Of a stretch of 64,000 nt of DNA, positions 52,311 through 61,239 are shown one piece after another (position 1 is the stretch's first letter; the number at the start of each line of letters is the position of its first letter). Both the position numbers and the translations under genes were made by a program. This DNA comes from CAIYYO01 sp049299895 (GTDB lineage Archaea > Altiarchaeota > Altiarchaeia > IMC4 > QMZM01), in the NCBI GenBank assembly GCA_049299895.1, contig JBAQYF010000026.1, forward strand, positions 124,001 to 188,000, written 5' to 3'. The notes under the pieces were generated by a model. That model searched no databases, was not told where the DNA came from, and saw only the letters and a list, made by a program, of their open reading frames with translations.

Positions 52311-52333
52311 CTCTTTTCTATTTTTTATTATTT
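52311..52333 (+). terminator. T-tract terminator of the ech operon
   Basis: CTCTTTTCTATTTTTTATTATTTT directly follows the echF stop. No hairpin precedes it. The far end also reads as the 3' end of the convergent tspO gene. Confidence 0.55.
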
Positions 52334-52812
52334 TATATCATATTCAGCTGCCAGACAGAGTAATTCAGGAACGCCGCAAAGCTCACCCAGGCAAGATACG
52401 GAACCATCAGCAGCGCAGCATTCCGGGAGACCCTGTTAAACAGGGATATGGTGGCTGCAATTGCCATCCAGAGAAAAACGATCGCCACAAACGCGGAGAA
52501 CGGCTCTTTTGCGCCGAAGAAAATAACCGACCAGAGAGTGTTTAGAACAAGCTGCAAAGAAAAAAACCACAGCGCGACGCGCACCTCTTTTTTGTCCAGT
52601 CCATTCATCCATACCAGGTAGGCTGAGATGCCCATCATGATATACAGAGTAGTCCAAACCGGAGCGAACACCCAATTAGGCGGACTAAATGATGGCTTCT
52701 GCAGGGTCGAATACCAGGATTCTATGGAACCAACAGTAAAAAATGATCCTATGAATCCCGCAGACAGGCAGACCAGAACGGCCGCCGCAAGCTTCCCGTA
52801 ATCCGTTTTCAC
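52333..52812 (-). CDS. tspO: TspO/MBR family membrane protein
   Basis: 159 residues with five membrane helices. Trp- and Pro-rich stretches fit TspO: WYSTLQKPSFSPPNWVFAPVWTTLYIMMG and LNTLWSVIFFG. TspO proteins bind tetrapyrroles and sterols and affect stress responses. One base separates it from the PhoU-like gene upstream on the same strand, so they may be co-transcribed. Confidence 0.9.
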   Translation of the reverse strand: MKTDYGKLAAAVLVCLSAGFIGSFFTVGSIESWYSTLQKPSFSPPNWVFAPVWTTLYIMMGISAYLVWMNGLDKKEVRVALWFFSLQLVLNTLWSVIFFGAKEPFSAFVAIVFLWMAIAATISLFNRVSRNAALLMVPYLAWVSFAAFLNYSVWQLNMI

Positions 52813-52813
52813 C

Positions 52814-53728
52814 TTAGGACAGATTAATTACCGACTCCGCGATATCCGAGATATATTCTCCGATACGCCTGAAACTGGCGTATACCAGTATGTTCTTTGC
52901 CCCGGTATCGTCCAGGTTGGACATTATCTTTTTCTCGGCTACCCGGAATTTCTGTATCTTCTGCAGGATCTCCTCAGCGGATGTGAGGTCCCGGTTCTTC
53001 AATGTGAGCATTACGTCCTCGTACAGGTCTGCGACCTGCCGGAATAATTTGTAGTCGTCCGGCTTCATCCTCTTTCCCTCCTTCAGAAGAGACGCCACTG
53101 TTTCTATGTGATCGGATATCCGCTCCAGGCTCTTTGCGACCTGGCCGTAGATGATGGATTCGAATCCGTCGGTCGTCGAAAGCTGCCGCAATATGAGAAA
53201 ATAGAACTTGTCTATCTCGTTGTCTCTCTGTATTATCCCGTTGAGCATGCTCTCGTTACTCATCCCGGAGTCGATATAGTCGATGAGTTCCCGCAGGGAG
53301 AGGATCGAAAGGTCGTGCATCCGCTCTATTGATTCCATGGCGTTCTTTCCGCCCTTCATGAGCATGCGAAACGTTATCGAGTCCTTTGATTCCCCGAACG
53401 GTTCCAGGCCGATTAGGAAGGAGGATACCTGTATCAGGTTCTCGCGTATCCTGTGGTCCAGATGGTCTTTTGCGGAAAATACTATCGTATCGTAGCCCTG
53501 TATGTATTTTGTGATAAGGAGCCTTCCGAGGAACTCCAGATCGTTCGTCTTTATCTTTATCTCTACTTCCCTTTCTTTCTCTTCTTTCAGCCGGAGTATG
53601 ACCTCTTCGCCTTTTTCTATGACATAGACCACGTCTCCCTTTTCTATCTTGTTCTTCGTAACCCAGGTCTTAGGCAGGGAGACGATATAGGTGCTTTCCC
53701 CGGTCAATTGGATCTTGCGGTATTCCAT
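52814..53728 (-). CDS. PhoU-like regulator with N-terminal AbrB domain (copy 1)
   Basis: 304 residues. An AbrB/SpoVT-like DNA-binding start (MEYRKIQLTGESTYIVSLPKTW) leads into a two-repeat PhoU helical domain with ISDHIETVASLL and RRIGEYISDIAESVINLS. Such AbrB-PhoU fusions are a common archaeal type near phosphate genes, but no pst transporter is in the window. A paralogue of the same length lies 50 bases upstream on the same strand. Confidence 0.9.
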   Translation of the reverse strand: MEYRKIQLTGESTYIVSLPKTWVTKNKIEKGDVVYVIEKGEEVILRLKEEKEREVEIKIKTNDLEFLGRLLITKYIQGYDTIVFSAKDHLDHRIRENLIQVSSFLIGLEPFGESKDSITFRMLMKGGKNAMESIERMHDLSILSLRELIDYIDSGMSNESMLNGIIQRDNEIDKFYFLILRQLSTTDGFESIIYGQVAKSLERISDHIETVASLLKEGKRMKPDDYKLFRQVADLYEDVMLTLKNRDLTSAEEILQKIQKFRVAEKKIMSNLDDTGAKNILVYASFRRIGEYISDIAESVINLS

Positions 53729-53778
53729 ACTTTTAGCAGAATATATAATCTATATAGAAAGAGGATATAAAACAAATA

Positions 53779-54693
53779 TCAGGATAGGTTGATTGCCGAC
53801 TCGGCCATGTCCGATATGTATTCCCCGATGCGCCTGAAACTGGCATATACCAGGATGTTCTTGCGGTGGTCGCCGTCCAGGTTGTTTTTGAGATCCGCTC
53901 CTTCCGCGCGTATCTTCTGTATCCCGTTAAGTATTTCCTCGGCTGCGGAAAGGTCTTTGTTCTTCAAAGTCAGCATCACGTCCCCGTACAGGTCGACCAG
54001 TTCCCTGAAAACCGAAAGGTCTTCTTTCTTTATTCTTTTTCCTGCTTTCAGATGCTGGGCTATTGATTCTATGTGGTCGGATATCCTCTCGATGCTCTTT
54101 GCAACCTGCACCCATATTATCCCTTCAAAGCCGCCCGTAGCGGATATCTGGCGCACGATAAGAAAATAGAATTTGTCTATCTCGTTGTCGCGGTTGATTA
54201 TGCCGCTGAGGGTATTGTCGTCATAGGTCCCGGATTCCATGGTGGAAAGAAGATCCCTTAGAGACAGCATCGAGAGGTCATGCATCCTTTCAATGGATTC
54301 CATCGGGTTCCTGCCGCCCTTCATCAGCATCCTGAAGGTTATGGTATCCCTGCTCTCGCCGAATGGCTCCATACCGATGAGATAGCTGGAGGTCTTTATC
54401 AGGCGTTCTCTAATCTTCGGGTCAACGTGCTGCTTCGAGGAGAATACGACGGTGTCATATCCCTGTATGTACTTGGTGATGAGCAGCCGGGACAGGAACT
54501 CCGCATCGCCGGTCTTGATTGGTACTTCGAACTCTTTTTCTTTTTCCTCTTTCAGGCGAAGCACTACCTCATCCCCTTTTTCGACCACGGACAATACGTC
54601 CCCCTTATCCAGTTTGTTCTTCTTCACCCATGTCTTCGGAAGGGAGATGATGTAGGTACTGTCGCCGGTTACCTGGATCTTGCGGTATTCCAT
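53779..54693 (-). CDS. PhoU-like regulator with N-terminal AbrB domain (copy 2)
   Basis: 304 residues from ATG 54693 (MEYRKIQVTGDSTYIISLPKTW), the same length and layout as copy 1. An in-frame extension to 54738 adds unmatched residues. The two proteins align without gaps over their whole length by eye and are highly similar, so this is a tandem duplication. Palindromic AT-rich sequence (TATATAGACTATATATTCTATA) precedes it at about 54742-54763. Confidence 0.9.
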   Translation of the reverse strand: MEYRKIQVTGDSTYIISLPKTWVKKNKLDKGDVLSVVEKGDEVVLRLKEEKEKEFEVPIKTGDAEFLSRLLITKYIQGYDTVVFSSKQHVDPKIRERLIKTSSYLIGMEPFGESRDTITFRMLMKGGRNPMESIERMHDLSMLSLRDLLSTMESGTYDDNTLSGIINRDNEIDKFYFLIVRQISATGGFEGIIWVQVAKSIERISDHIESIAQHLKAGKRIKKEDLSVFRELVDLYGDVMLTLKNKDLSAAEEILNGIQKIRAEGADLKNNLDGDHRKNILVYASFRRIGEYISDMAESAINLS

Positions 54694-54806
54694 TTTCGTT
54701 ATATATTTACTATTTTCGGGATTATAGTGACAAAACAAAAACTATATAGACTATATATTCTATACAGTAAATCTTTATAAGACAGAAAACATAGTTATAT
54801 AACAAG

Positions 54807-55028
54807 TTGGAAACAACAGACGTCCTTGAAAAAGCCCATAAAGGCAACGTAGACAAGCTTCTTGAGGAGTTCGGCCAAAACCGGAAAAACGAGATATTGG
54901 AAACCTATAATAACATGAGGAAGTCAGCCGAAAAGAGCGCGAAAATACGCGACTTTACGCCGATATTCCTGTACAGAACACTCAGAGAAGCACTGAGAAC
55001 CGATGGAAAAATAAGCATCGAAGCATAA
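54807..55028 (+). CDS. Small helical protein, unknown
   Basis: 73 residues from TTG 54807. It is predicted almost wholly helical and highly charged (HKGNVDKLLEEFGQNRKNEILETYNNMRKSAEKSAK). No family recognised. It has no clear Shine-Dalgarno, but a TATA-like TTATATAA lies within 10 bases upstream and another (CTTTATAAG) about 35 bases upstream, which could give a leaderless mRNA. It is divergent from the second PhoU-like gene. Confidence 0.5.
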   Translation: METTDVLEKAHKGNVDKLLEEFGQNRKNEILETYNNMRKSAEKSAKIRDFTPIFLYRTLREALRTDGKISIEA

Positions 55029-55102
55029 ACCATACCACCCCTCTTATGTTGCGGTGCTTATTTTCCATTTATTATCTCTCCTTCTGACATATTATTAACC
55101 GG

Positions 55103-55726
55103 ATGAAAATCATTGACATATCCATGCCAATCTCCAGGGGCATGACCGTCTATCCCGGAGACCCGAAAGTAGACATCAGAAAGGAAAAGACCCTCCGGAC
55201 AGACGGCGTAGTCGTTTCAAAGATCACAATGGGCCTGCACACGGGAACGCACATAGACGCGCCCCTGCATTACCTCCCCGGCGGAAAAACCATAGAAGAG
55301 ATACCTCTTGAGTCCCTTACGGGCGACGCCCTGGTCTGCGATCTGTCCTATGCTGTCGACTGCATCGGGGCAAAAGACCTGAGAAAATTCCCGATAAAGA
55401 AGGGAGATATCGTTTTTCTGAAGACCAAGAATTCCGGCGTAACTGCAAAAAGGTTCTCCGGGGAGTACGTCCACCTGGATGCAGACGGAGCGGACTACCT
55501 GGTAAAGAAGAGGATAAAAGCCGTCGGGATAGATTGTCTGTCCATTGAAAGATCCGATTCAACCGACGCTGCCGTACACAAAAAACTGCTCCGGAAGGAT
55601 ATACCGATAATAGAGGGCCTGGTCCTCGGACACGTAGCGGAAGGCCGGTATCTGACACACTGCGCTCCCTTGAAGATAAAAGGCGCGGAAGCAGGCCCTG
55701 CAAGGTGCGTCCTGGTGCAGAAATAA
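55103..55726 (+). CDS. Cyclase-family hydrolase (kynurenine formamidase-like)
   Basis: 207 residues. The metal motif HTGTHIDAPLHY and the start IDISMPISRGMTVYPGDPKV are those of the cyclase/KynB family. DCLSIE and HKKLLRKDIPIIEGL also match. These hydrolases act on amides or cyclic substrates; the archaeal substrate is not known and the tryptophan-degrading role is doubtful. Convergent with pdaD (11 bases between ends). Confidence 0.88.
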   Translation: MKIIDISMPISRGMTVYPGDPKVDIRKEKTLRTDGVVVSKITMGLHTGTHIDAPLHYLPGGKTIEEIPLESLTGDALVCDLSYAVDCIGAKDLRKFPIKKGDIVFLKTKNSGVTAKRFSGEYVHLDADGADYLVKKRIKAVGIDCLSIERSDSTDAAVHKKLLRKDIPIIEGLVLGHVAEGRYLTHCAPLKIKGAEAGPARCVLVQK

Positions 55727-55737
55727 TATAAAAAGAA

Positions 55738-56340
55738 TCAGAACAGGAACACTGCAGCAGCTACAGTCGTAGTCCACTTCCCGTCCTTGTCTCCTTCCGC
55801 CGACTGGACGACGTTGGTGGTCTTGAATATCTTCCCGCTTGCCTTGTAGACCTGCTCTCTTTCCTTCCACGCAGTCTCCGAGTCGAATTCCACGCCAAGG
55901 GTAGTTGCAAGCATCGTTGCCGCAAGGTCTTCGGCGTATTCGCCGGCTTTCTTTGCAGTCTCGCCGAAGGAATGATGCTCGGACAGGTATCCGTATCCTT
56001 CATGATCCTTGGGGATCGCAAGGCCGATAGCGGATGATACGAGCCTGTTGGGTTCGCATGTCTCGCTTCTTGCAAGGACCGTGAACGTTATCTGCCCGGG
56101 CGCAAGATCCTTCAATCCTTCAGTCGGGGCGATTATCTCGCAGTTCGGGGGGAATATGCTTGAAACGTATACAAGGTTGCATTTTTCTATTCCTGCTTTT
56201 CTGAGAGCCAGTTCGAAACTCGCCAGCTTCTGCTTGTGCACGCCCACGCCCTTCGTGAAGAACATCTTCTTGGGTATCATGTTCGGCCCAGGTACCAGGG
56301 TATTGTTTTCCATTTGTTTTTTGTAGTTCCCGCGTTCCAT
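55738..56340 (-). CDS. pdaD: Pyruvoyl-dependent arginine decarboxylase
   Basis: 200 residues. The self-cleavage site is Ser60-Ser61 in NLVYVSSIFPPNC, which yields the pyruvoyl group. Other family text: ITFTVLARSETCEPNRLVSSAIGLAIP and GYGYLSEHH. It converts arginine to agmatine. The next gene upstream on the same strand is agmatinase, so arginine is turned into putrescine by neighbouring enzymes. ATG 56340 is followed by an in-frame ATG nine codons later (MENN), an alternative start. Confidence 0.94.
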   Translation of the reverse strand: MERGNYKKQMENNTLVPGPNMIPKKMFFTKGVGVHKQKLASFELALRKAGIEKCNLVYVSSIFPPNCEIIAPTEGLKDLAPGQITFTVLARSETCEPNRLVSSAIGLAIPKDHEGYGYLSEHHSFGETAKKAGEYAEDLAATMLATTLGVEFDSETAWKEREQVYKASGKIFKTTNVVQSAEGDKDGKWTTTVAAAVFLF

Positions 56341-56410
56341 TATTCTAAAGTACTTTCTACTTAAAATAGTTTACTGTAAATTATACGGCTTTGACGCATC
56401 CAAAAAAAGA

Positions 56411-57292
56411 TCATTGCAGGTCCCGGTTCTGCCGCGAGGCATTCACATATCCCATGACCCGGTAAATGAGTCTTGCGACGGTATAATCAGGTGCGTTCGT
56501 ATGAGGGACCGGGGCCAGTTCCACCGCGTCGAAGCCGACTATGTTCCGGGTCTCTGATACTGCGCGGAGGATGTCGAGGGTCTCGTACCAGCCAAGCCCT
56601 CCAGGTTCCGGGGTCCCGGTCGAGGGAATGACCGACGGATCGAATGCGTCGACGTCAAATGTTATGAATACGTTCTTTCCCAGGCGGTTCACTATGTCAA
56701 AGGTGCGATCATTCCTCCTCATTTCGGAGGCCAGGAATATGTTGCTTCGCTCTTTTTTCACGTTCTCTGTTTCGTCGTCCGAGTAGCTGCGGATGCCTAC
56801 CTGCACTGCCGGGGCATGCTCGCGTATCCTCCTCATAACGCATGCGTGGCTGTATTTGGAGCCGTAATATTCGTCGCGCAGATCTGCGTGGGCGTCGAAC
56901 TGCAGCACGCAGACGTCTTTGTAGTAGTCCTTGAGCGCGAGAAGCAGTCCCAGGGATATCGAATGCTCCCCGCCCAGAACGACAGGGAATTTCTTATCCT
57001 TCAGGACCTTTGCGCATACGCCCCGGAGTTTCTCGGCAAGCACTTGCGGCTCGTCGTCGCAGATAACCGGGTCGAGCGTCGCGATGCCTGATTCCGCGGT
57101 GTTGCAGTCCAGTTCCTCGTCGTAGAGCTCCATGTAGCGGGACGCTTCAAGGATGGCATGAGGCCCCTTCGCTGTTCCCTTCCCGTACGAGGTCGTTTTC
57201 TCGTAGGGGACCGGTATGACTGCGTACTTCGCCTTGTCATAATCGGAGAACGGCTCGTTTAATCCTGCGAATCTGCATGGCTCTTTGGTCAT
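56411..57292 (-). CDS. speB: Agmatinase
   Basis: 293 residues of the ureohydrolase family. Metal-site motifs GGEHSISL, QFDAHADLRDEY and TFDVDAFDPSVIPSTGTPEPGG are complete. It hydrolyses agmatine to putrescine and urea, following PdaD. About 70 bases separate it from pdaD on the same strand; it is divergent from the ferritin-like gene. Confidence 0.93.
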   Translation of the reverse strand: MTKEPCRFAGLNEPFSDYDKAKYAVIPVPYEKTTSYGKGTAKGPHAILEASRYMELYDEELDCNTAESGIATLDPVICDDEPQVLAEKLRGVCAKVLKDKKFPVVLGGEHSISLGLLLALKDYYKDVCVLQFDAHADLRDEYYGSKYSHACVMRRIREHAPAVQVGIRSYSDDETENVKKERSNIFLASEMRRNDRTFDIVNRLGKNVFITFDVDAFDPSVIPSTGTPEPGGLGWYETLDILRAVSETRNIVGFDAVELAPVPHTNAPDYTVARLIYRVMGYVNASRQNRDLQ

Positions 57293-57382
57293 TTTCCTCT
57301 TATTCCCCTTAACTGGAATGAATATATATTAATCTTGCCGCATAAAAAACGTCTCTTGGCATGTTTTAAGGGATGGATTTAT

Positions 57383-57685
57383 ATGAATAACCAGGTGAGA
57401 GAAATGATGTCAAAAATCCCGGTCGATCTGGCGAAGATAAGCAAGGACAGTACGGACAAGGAGATACTCAGGGCCGCGTTGATCGCGGAACTCGATGCTA
57501 TAAGCCTGTATGAACAGCTTGCGGCAATGACCCAGGATAAAAGCCTGAAAGCGGTTCTGCTCGACATAGCAAAAGAAGAGAAGACGCACGCAGGGGAGTT
57601 TCAGGCGCTCCTTTTAAGGTTGGACCCGGAGCAGGAGAAGGAGCTTGCAGCAGGCAGGAAAGAAGTTGAAGAATTAACAGAATAA
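57383..57685 (+). CDS. Ferritin-like protein (encapsulated-ferritin type)
   Basis: 100 residues from ATG 57383. A two-helix ferritin-like protein with ligands Glu36, Glu44, Glu65/66, His69 and possibly Glu72 (AELDAISLYEQL, DIAKEEKTHAGEF). The wording resembles encapsulated ferritin (EncFtn) proteins, which dimerise to build a four-helix bundle and store iron inside encapsulin shells. No encapsulin gene is visible here. It leads a cluster of oxygen-defence genes; next start is 16 bases downstream. Confidence 0.78.
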   Translation: MNNQVREMMSKIPVDLAKISKDSTDKEILRAALIAELDAISLYEQLAAMTQDKSLKAVLLDIAKEEKTHAGEFQALLLRLDPEQEKELAAGRKEVEELTE

Positions 57686-57701
57686 AAGGAGATGAGAAAA
57701 A

Positions 57702-58355
57702 ATGGATGAAGCATGCAGTAAGATGCCCCTTTTAGGGGATAGGGTAGCAAGTTTCGAAGCGCAGACGACGAAAGGGCCGGTCAAGTTCCCGGAGGACTAC
57801 GCAGGCAAATGGGTGGTCCTCTTCTCGCACCCCGCCGATTTCACGCCGGTCTGCACCACGGAATTCTACGCATTCCAAAAGAGGTATCCTGAATTCAGGG
57901 CCCTTGGCTGCGAACTGATCGGCCTGTCCATTGACCAGATATTCTCGCACATAAAGTGGATGGACTGGATAAAAGAGAACCTGAAATTGGAGATAGAGTT
58001 CCCGGTCATCGCGGACGACAGGGGAAAGATCGCGGAGGGAATGGGCATGGTGCATCCCGGCAAGGGCAACAACACTGTGAGAGCAGTCTTTGTGATCGAT
58101 CCGAACGGCATAGTCCGCCTGATCCTCTATTATCCCCAGGAGGTCGGCAGGAACATGGAGGAAATATTAAGAGTCGTAAAAGCCCTGCAGACGTCGGACA
58201 AGAACAAGTGCGCAATGCCTGCGAACTGGCCCGAGAACGAGCTGATTAAGGGCGAAGTCATAGTTCCCCCGCCGAAGGACACCACGGCTGCGGCAGAGAG
58301 AAAGTCGCCCAGATATGAGTGCTACGACTGGTGGTTCTGCCACAGGAAAATATAG
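57702..58355 (+). CDS. Peroxiredoxin (Prx6/archaeal type)
   Basis: 217 residues. The peroxidatic cysteine is Cys51 in PADFTPVCTTEF. The C-terminal pair Cys207 and Cys213 (YECYDWWFC) resembles the resolving cysteines of the archaeal thioredoxin peroxidases such as Aeropyrum Prx. It reduces hydrogen peroxide and organic peroxides. A TrxB-like gene 31 bases downstream is a plausible electron donor. Confidence 0.93.
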   Translation: MDEACSKMPLLGDRVASFEAQTTKGPVKFPEDYAGKWVVLFSHPADFTPVCTTEFYAFQKRYPEFRALGCELIGLSIDQIFSHIKWMDWIKENLKLEIEFPVIADDRGKIAEGMGMVHPGKGNNTVRAVFVIDPNGIVRLILYYPQEVGRNMEEILRVVKALQTSDKNKCAMPANWPENELIKGEVIVPPPKDTTAAAERKSPRYECYDWWFCHRKI

Positions 58356-58386
58356 AGGTAAGCGAAGCAGAACCCTCTTTTAAAAA

Positions 58387-59295
58387 ATGTATGACATCAT
58401 AGTGGTCGGGGGAGGAGTAGCCGGGCAGACGGCCGCGTTATATGCCGCCATCAAAAAGATGAACGTCATGCTCCTGACAAAGAAACTGGGCGACTCCACG
58501 CACGGATCGACAGGCATCCTCAACTACCCCGGGATGCTGGAAATAGACGGCCTTACCCTGACCACCAGGATGAAGGGCCAGCTTAGGTCCAACTATGTCA
58601 GCACGTTGGAGGATGAAGAGATCAAGAGGATAAGCCTGATAGAGGGCGGCTTACGTGTCTACTCGGAAAACAACGCTTACGACGGGTCTGCATTGATAAT
58701 CGCAACAGGCGCATCTCCCTGCATACTCGGAGTCCCGGGAGAAGACAGGCTGGCCGCCAAGGGAATCACCTACTGCGGGATATGCGATGCGCAGCTCTTC
58801 CAGGACAGGGATATCGCAGTCATAGGAGATGACAGCGCCGCACTCGAGGCTGCGCAATCCGCAAGAAATACTGCAAGAAACATAGTCGTCATAAGCAGAG
58901 AAAAAGGATTCAACGCCCCGGACAGCCTGATAGAAAAAACCCTGACATACCCCAACATAAAAGTAATAACTGAAGCAGAGATACTGGAGATCCACGGAAA
59001 CGACCGCATAGAAAGCGTCGGATATAAGAGATCCGGGGCGATCCGTAAACTGCCTGTCAGCGGGGTCGTGATAGAGAGGGGGCATAAACCGGACACTGGT
59101 TTCCTGAAAGGATTCGTTGAATTGGACGACGCAGGGTATGTAGTGATAAACGGCAAGGGGGAAACGTCCGTCGAAGGCGTCTATGCCGCAGGGGACTGCA
59201 CCGGCGTAAGGGAGTATCAGTATCCGATAGCTGCTGGGCAGGGTTGTACCGCCATTCTGAAAGCCTCAAGGTATCTTGCCAACAAAAAGGCATAG
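58387..59295 (+). CDS. Thioredoxin-reductase-like flavoprotein
   Basis: 302 residues. FAD loop IIVVGGGVAGQTAALYA at the start, a redox pair Cys130-x2-Cys133 (ITYCGICDAQ) and the C-terminal FAD motif VYAAGDCTGV are present. The region where TrxB binds NADPH is divergent (IAVIGDDSAALEAAQS has GxDxxA rather than the usual GGGxxA). It may use another donor, such as ferredoxin or F420H2. Adjacent to the peroxiredoxin, which suggests it recycles it. Confidence 0.86.
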   Translation: MYDIIVVGGGVAGQTAALYAAIKKMNVMLLTKKLGDSTHGSTGILNYPGMLEIDGLTLTTRMKGQLRSNYVSTLEDEEIKRISLIEGGLRVYSENNAYDGSALIIATGASPCILGVPGEDRLAAKGITYCGICDAQLFQDRDIAVIGDDSAALEAAQSARNTARNIVVISREKGFNAPDSLIEKTLTYPNIKVITEAEILEIHGNDRIESVGYKRSGAIRKLPVSGVVIERGHKPDTGFLKGFVELDDAGYVVINGKGETSVEGVYAAGDCTGVREYQYPIAAGQGCTAILKASRYLANKKA

Positions 59296-59352
59296 AAGAG
59301 GGCAAACTTATAAGCCGCGGATTCCAATAGTTCTAAGCCGTCTGATAGCAAA

Positions 59353-60099
59353 ATGCCCAACATACTCGAGATAAAGAACCTTTCTGTCGACATAAACAAG
59401 AAAAAGACGCTGGAGAACATAAACATAGAGATAGAGAAGGGACAGATATACGTACTATTCGGCCCCAACGGCAGCGGCAAGACATCCCTTCTGATGACTG
59501 TGATGGGTTTTCCCGCATACAAAGTCAAGAGCGGAAAGATATTCTTTGAGGGCCGCGACATAACCGGGAAGACAGTCGACGAGCGGGCACGCATGGGGAT
59601 AAGCATGGGTTTCCAGCTCCCGCAGGACATACGCGGCGTAAAGCTCATAGACCTGCTCAAGATATGCGCAAAGAAATCCCCGAAAGAGGAATTGACAGAC
59701 GTAGAAAAGAAACTGGTCGACAAGTTCAACCTCAAAGACCTCCTGGACAGGGACGTGAACCTCGATTTTTCAGGCGGGGAAAAAAAGAGAGCCGAGATGC
59801 TCCAGCTCCTGCTCATGAAGCCAAAGCTCCTCTTACTGGACGAACCGGACAGCGGGGTGGACCTCGAAAGCCTGAAACTGATCGGAGAGGAGATACAGAG
59901 CTACGTTCGCAAAAACGAAGCCAGCGCTCTTGTTATCACCCACCAGGGGGACGTTCTCGAGTACCTGAAAGCAAGGAACGCATGCGTCCTTTTAGACAGC
60001 ACCATACACTGCCACAACAAGCCGGAGGTCATACTTGAGGACATACGCAGGCGCGGCTACCGCAAATGCGTAAAATGCCTGGAGGGGAATGCGAAATGA
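59353..60099 (+). CDS. sufC: Fe-S cluster assembly ATPase SufC
   Basis: 248 residues. Walker A GPNGSGKT (37-44), signature LDFSGGEKKRAEML and Walker B LLLLDEPDSGVD are complete. SufC drives the SufBC(D) scaffold that builds Fe-S clusters. It is followed with a 4-base overlap by SufB/D. The C-terminal CVKCLEGN is an addition not seen in many relatives. Confidence 0.94.
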   Translation: MPNILEIKNLSVDINKKKTLENINIEIEKGQIYVLFGPNGSGKTSLLMTVMGFPAYKVKSGKIFFEGRDITGKTVDERARMGISMGFQLPQDIRGVKLIDLLKICAKKSPKEELTDVEKKLVDKFNLKDLLDRDVNLDFSGGEKKRAEMLQLLLMKPKLLLLDEPDSGVDLESLKLIGEEIQSYVRKNEASALVITHQGDVLEYLKARNACVLLDSTIHCHNKPEVILEDIRRRGYRKCVKCLEGNAK

Positions 60100-61211
60100 A
60101 AAGCATGCGGGATCTCCCGGGGAAAGTCGCGAAGGACGCCGCAAAGGTAGGGATGGAGGAAACGGAAGAGAACAGGTCCGCAAGCTTCTTTCACATGGAC
60201 GAAGCGGCGCTGTTCTCAAAGGTCATGGAAGGCTACGGGGACAAGATAGAACTCCTGGACATAAAAGAAGCCCTGAAAAAATACGACGGCCTCAAAGAGT
60301 ATTACTGGAAACTCATAGACAAAAACAAGGACGAATACACGAAGAACGCGGACGAAAAAATCATGGGCGGGTATTACATGAGGATACTCCCGGGCCAAAA
60401 AGTCGAAGTCCCCCTCCAGTCATGCATGTTCATATCAAAGCAGGGATTCAAGCAATACGTACACAACATAATCATCGCGGAAGAGGGAAGCGAAGCGCAG
60501 ATAATATCCGGATGCGCGACTTCTGAAGGGACCGGCAGCGCGGAGCACGTCGGAGTCAGCGAGTTCTACGTAAAGAAAGGAGCAAAACTCACCTTCACGA
60601 TGATACACAACTGGACGCCCGAAACGATAGTTAGGCCGAGAAGCGCAGCGGTCGTTGAAGACAACGCATCGTTCGTATCGAACTATGTCATACTCAAACC
60701 CGTAGCGGACCTGCAGACCTACCCAGTCGCATACTGCAAAGGGAAGGGCAGCGTCGCAAGATTCACAAGCCTCATGTACGCGCAAGGCAGTTCACGCATG
60801 GACGTCGGCAGCAGAGTGCTCCTGGAAGGGGAGAACAGCCGCGCAGAGATAATATCCAGGGCGATAGCCAAAGACGCATCCACCATCATATCAAGGGGGG
60901 ACCTGCGGAACGCGTCCCCGAAGGTGAAGGGACACCTGGAATGCCGCGGCCTGCTCCTGGGAAAAGATGCGATCATACACGCCATACCCGAACTCCTGGC
61001 AAAAGGAGAGGGATCGGACATGTCTCACGAGGCGGCGGTGGGCCGGATAGCGGAAAAGGAGATATTCTACCTGATGTCAAGGGGGCTTACAAAAGACGAA
61101 GCAACGGCGCTCATAATACGGGGATTCCTTGATACGTCCATACTCAATCTGCCCGCAGAGCTTGACAGGACAATAAAGGACATGACGGAAAAAGTCTCGG
61201 AAGGGCTCTAG
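60096..61211 (+). CDS. sufB: SufB/SufD-family Fe-S scaffold protein
   Basis: 371 residues from ATG 60096 (ATGA overlap with sufC). The beta-helix core has the SufB/D pattern (VEVPLQSCMFIS, GTGSAEHVGVSEFYVKKGAKLTF) and ends with HAIPELLAKGEGSDMSHEAAVGRIAEKEIFYLMSRGL. It is the short archaeal form that serves for both SufB and SufD. Fe-S genes beside oxygen-defence genes suggest clusters are remade after oxidative damage. Confidence 0.93.
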   Translation: MKSMRDLPGKVAKDAAKVGMEETEENRSASFFHMDEAALFSKVMEGYGDKIELLDIKEALKKYDGLKEYYWKLIDKNKDEYTKNADEKIMGGYYMRILPGQKVEVPLQSCMFISKQGFKQYVHNIIIAEEGSEAQIISGCATSEGTGSAEHVGVSEFYVKKGAKLTFTMIHNWTPETIVRPRSAAVVEDNASFVSNYVILKPVADLQTYPVAYCKGKGSVARFTSLMYAQGSSRMDVGSRVLLEGENSRAEIISRAIAKDASTIISRGDLRNASPKVKGHLECRGLLLGKDAIIHAIPELLAKGEGSDMSHEAAVGRIAEKEIFYLMSRGLTKDEATALIIRGFLDTSILNLPAELDRTIKDMTEKVSEGL

Positions 61212-61239
61212 AACATCCGTATCATAAGAGGTAAAAAAA

